Positions 5,326 through 6,816 of a stretch of DNA of 6,816 nucleotides are shown one piece after another. The notes under the pieces were generated by a model that saw only the letters and a list, made by a program, of their open reading frames with translations, was not told the origin of the DNA and ran no database searches. The stretch is from positions 1 through 6,816 of the forward strand of contig CAMMKL010000117.1 of assembly GCA_946497265.1 (NCBI GenBank), read 5' to 3'. The DNA is from an uncultured Clostridia bacterium (GTDB lineage: Bacteria > Bacillota > Clostridia > Oscillospirales > Acutalibacteraceae). Made by a program: the position numbers and the translations under genes. Within the stretch, counting starts at the first letter, position 1; each line of letters starts with the position of its first letter.

Positions 5326-5685
5326 TTATTTTAAGAGATCGGCCTTCTTTTCCAAAATAGCCTCAACCGCCGCACAAGCAGGGCAATCGCAATACTTCGC
5401 CCCGGCAGCCTTGATCTCCTGGGCGTGGGCCGCGATATTACAGGCGGCATCCGATCCGAAATACGCCTTTCCCTTCTCCGACTGGGCAAAAGCGATGAGC
5501 ATATCAATGGGCATGATGTCTTGCTCGAGCTCCTGAACATACTTCTGCGTTTCGGCCTTCTGGCTCTCGGTTCCAACGGCGTCCAGCCAGCTTTTCGCCG
5601 CCGCCTTCGTCTCACTGCTACAGGTTGGTGCGTTTATCAATTCGTGTGTTTTTTCGACAACATAATCGAGTACGGCTTGTTCCAT
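5326..5685 (-). CDS. Small CxCxxC protein, clostridial family sometimes named Hsp90-like
   Basis: This is a 119-residue, mainly helical, acidic cytoplasmic protein with no signal or membrane segment. It starts MEQAVLDYVVEKTHELINAP, contains AKSWLDAVG and EQDIMPIDMLIAFAQSEKGKAYFG in the middle, and ends AGAKYCDCPACAAVEAILEKK. The cluster C99-D-C101-P-A-C104 and two earlier cysteines (22 and 82) suggest metal binding or a redox role. From memory, such short clostridial proteins are often labelled molecular chaperone Hsp90, but no GHKL ATPase motif is present, so that name should not be trusted. I chose ATG 5685 over the in-frame TTG at 5706: the family begins near M-x-x-x-VLDYV, TTG has no ribosome binding site, and it would sit only about 9 nt from the predicted transcription start. 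The ribosome binding site for the ATG is weak too (GAGTG). The gene appears monocistronic. Confidence 0.82.
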   Translation of the reverse strand: MEQAVLDYVVEKTHELINAPTCSSETKAAAKSWLDAVGTESQKAETQKYVQELEQDIMPIDMLIAFAQSEKGKAYFGSDAACNIAAHAQEIKAAGAKYCDCPACAAVEAILEKKADLLK

Positions 5686-5721
5686 CCTATCAACACTCGC
5701 TTTCAATTTGGATTTGTTTTT

Positions 5722-5751
5722 ATTTTACCATGATTGTCCATCCGGACGCAA
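5722..5751 (-). promoter_or_regulatory. Promoter of the small CxCxxC gene
   Basis: On the minus strand, TTGCGT (5746-5751) and TAAAAT (5722-5727) are 18 bp apart. Transcription would begin near 5715, about 30 nt before ATG 5685. The spacer holds GTCC-GGAT-GGAC (5736-5747 on the plus strand), a small inverted repeat that could be an operator. Confidence 0.5.
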
Positions 5752-5878
5752 GTGGGCAACAAAGGTCTTTTCTCTTCTATCAAAAGCTTACCGCCTCTTC
5801 CCTATCCCGAATCTTCCCCGATATTCTCTCACTCCCGCCTTCTCCCCCCATTCCCTTGTATTTTTATTTGAATATGCT

Positions 5879-5895
5879 TTGAAAGCCGGTTGAAA
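5879..5895 (+). repeat. TTGAAA direct repeat, one helical turn apart, over the LysR -35
   Basis: TTGAAA at 5879-5884 recurs at 5890-5895, a spacing of 11 bp, so both copies face the same side of the helix. The second copy is the -35 of the LysR promoter. It could be a regulator site, possibly for autoregulation, but no clear T-N11-A palindrome was found. Confidence 0.35.
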
Positions 5896-5919
5896 TCAGC
5901 AAGAATAAGATGCTATAAT
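5890..5919 (+). promoter_or_regulatory. Extended -10 promoter of the LysR gene
   Basis: TTGAAA (5890-5895) and TATAAT (5914-5919) are 18 bp apart, and the -10 carries the TGn extension (TGC at 5911-5913). The start would fall near 5926, giving a very short leader of about 17 nt that just includes the AAGGTG ribosome binding site at 5929-5934. Confidence 0.7.
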
Positions 5920-5942
5920 TTCTTTGGGAAGGTGGGATAAAA

Positions 5943-6816
5943 ATGGAGCTTCGCGTGCTGAAATACTTTTTGATGGCGGCCAGAGAAGAAAACATCACAA
6001 AGGCCGCCGCTCTTTTGCACATCACCCAGCCGACCCTTTCCCGGCAGCTGATTCAGCTGGAAGAGCAGCTTGGCGTGAAGCTCTTTTACAGAAGCAAGCA
6101 CCGTGTCGTTCTGACGGACGACGGAATGCTTCTCAAGCGCAGAGCGCAGGAAATCATCGCCTTGGCCGATAAAACGCAACGGGAATTTCTCAAAAAGGAA
6201 GGCGTGCTTTCCGGGGAAATCGCAATTGGAAGCGGCGAATACCAAAGCTCGCAATACCTTGCCCAAATGCTCGCGTCCTTCCAGGAGACCCATCCGCTGG
6301 TACACTTCGAAATCTACAGCGGAAATTCCGACAACATCAAAGAGCGTATTGAAAACGGCACGCTGGATCTAGGCTTGCTGCTCGAACCGGTGGATATTGG
6401 GAAGTACGCGTTCCTTCGGCTACCGACGAAAGAGGAATGGGGGGCTTTGGTCAGCGAGGATTTGCAATTGGCAGGACAAGACCGCATTTCGCCCCAGGAT
6501 CTGGTGGGAATTCCTTTGGTGATGACCCGGCGTGAAATCGTGCAAAATGAGCTGATCCATTGGTTGGGTCCCTATGCCGACCAGATTGAGATTTCCGCAA
6601 GCGGCAATCTCCCGTACAATCTGGCGGTGATGGCGAAAAACCGCATCGGCGTGATGATTAATCTCAAGCTCAACTGCCAATACGACGGGCTCCGATATCT
6701 GCCCCTCTTCCCCAGGCTGGAAACAGGCACCATATTGGTCTGGAAAAAGGCGCAGGTCTTTTCCCCTGCGACGGCGGCCTTGCTGGAGCATGCGAAACAA
6801 TACCTGTCGGGCATGG
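5943..6816 (+). CDS. LysR-family transcriptional regulator, C-terminus cut by window edge
   Basis: This is a DNA-binding regulator. The frame is open for 291 codons from ATG 5943 to the window end; the family is usually 290-310 residues, so only a short tail is missing. Residues 1-60 form the winged helix-turn-helix: MELRVLKYFLMAA, NITKAAALLHITQPTLSRQL at 17-36 as the HTH, then LEEQLGVKLFYRSKHRVVLTDDG. A linker helix spans about 61-90, and the effector-binding domain starts at about residue 90 with GEIAIGSGEY. The segments NGTLDLGLLLEP (139-149) and LVSEDLQLAG (169-178) are typical of that domain. AAGGTG at 5929-5934 is 8 nt from the start. The effector and targets are unknown. LysR genes often control a neighbour; the divergent gene at 5326-5685 is about 260 bp away, and a target past the right edge is equally likely. 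Confidence 0.93.
   Translation, partial: MELRVLKYFLMAAREENITKAAALLHITQPTLSRQLIQLEEQLGVKLFYRSKHRVVLTDDGMLLKRRAQEIIALADKTQREFLKKEGVLSGEIAIGSGEYQSSQYLAQMLASFQETHPLVHFEIYSGNSDNIKERIENGTLDLGLLLEPVDIGKYAFLRLPTKEEWGALVSEDLQLAGQDRISPQDLVGIPLVMTRREIVQNELIHWLGPYADQIEISASGNLPYNLAVMAKNRIGVMINLKLNCQYDGLRYLPLFPRLETGTILVWKKAQVFSPATAALLEHAKQYLSGM

Noticed and set aside
5425..5882. Plus-strand frames opposite and upstream of the small CxCxxC gene
   Set aside because: They lie antisense to a recognisable protein or in pyrimidine-rich intergenic DNA and show no domain or usable start.
5913..6800. Minus-strand frames of about 126-130 residues opposite the LysR gene
   Set aside because: They are shadows of a well-supported LysR regulator.

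Overview
The window suggests a low-to-moderate GC Firmicute of the Clostridia type, such as a gut Oscillospiraceae or Lachnospiraceae relative. The signs are strong AGGAGG-like ribosome binding sites, GTG starts, lipobox proteins, a MerR remnant with a MerR-style promoter, and a CxCxxC mini-protein of a kind I associate with clostridia. Species cannot be fixed from the sequence. No RNA gene, CRISPR array, insertion sequence or phage gene is visible.

Layout. (1) Positions 1-2310, minus strand: the start of a carbohydrate-type ABC importer operon. A lipoprotein solute-binding protein (888-2255) is followed 16 bp later by an inner-membrane permease (1-871) that runs off the left edge. A second permease probably follows outside the window. 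(2) Positions 2311-3255: an AT-rich, mostly non-coding and apparently decayed stretch. It holds a perfect 17-bp AT palindrome, a MerR-type promoter with an operator-like dyad, and a MerR DNA-binding domain that loses its wing and effector part after about 33 residues. It also holds a possible 56-residue ORF and a tandem 9-bp repeat. (3) Positions 3256-5302: a two-gene minus-strand unit bounded by two GC-rich hairpins that share almost the same core sequence. It encodes a secreted 134-residue protein with a Trp-rich tail ending in its only cysteine (4652-5056), then a predicted beta-propeller lipoprotein (3325-4578). Both start with GTG. A 16-bp hairpin sits between them, close to the lipoprotein's ribosome binding site. 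(4) Positions 5303-5751: a monocistronic minus-strand gene for a small CxCxxC protein with its own promoter and terminator. (5) Positions 5879-6816: a plus-strand LysR-type regulator with a clear extended -10 promoter, cut by the right edge.

How the parts work together. The ABC genes form an uptake operon. The secreted protein and the propeller lipoprotein appear co-transcribed from the single promoter at 5176-5204 and may act together at the cell surface, but their function is unknown. This pair, with its matching boundary hairpins and more AT-rich codon use than the LysR and ABC genes, is the most interesting part of the window. The target of the LysR regulator is not visible; it may lie beyond the right edge or be the divergent small gene.
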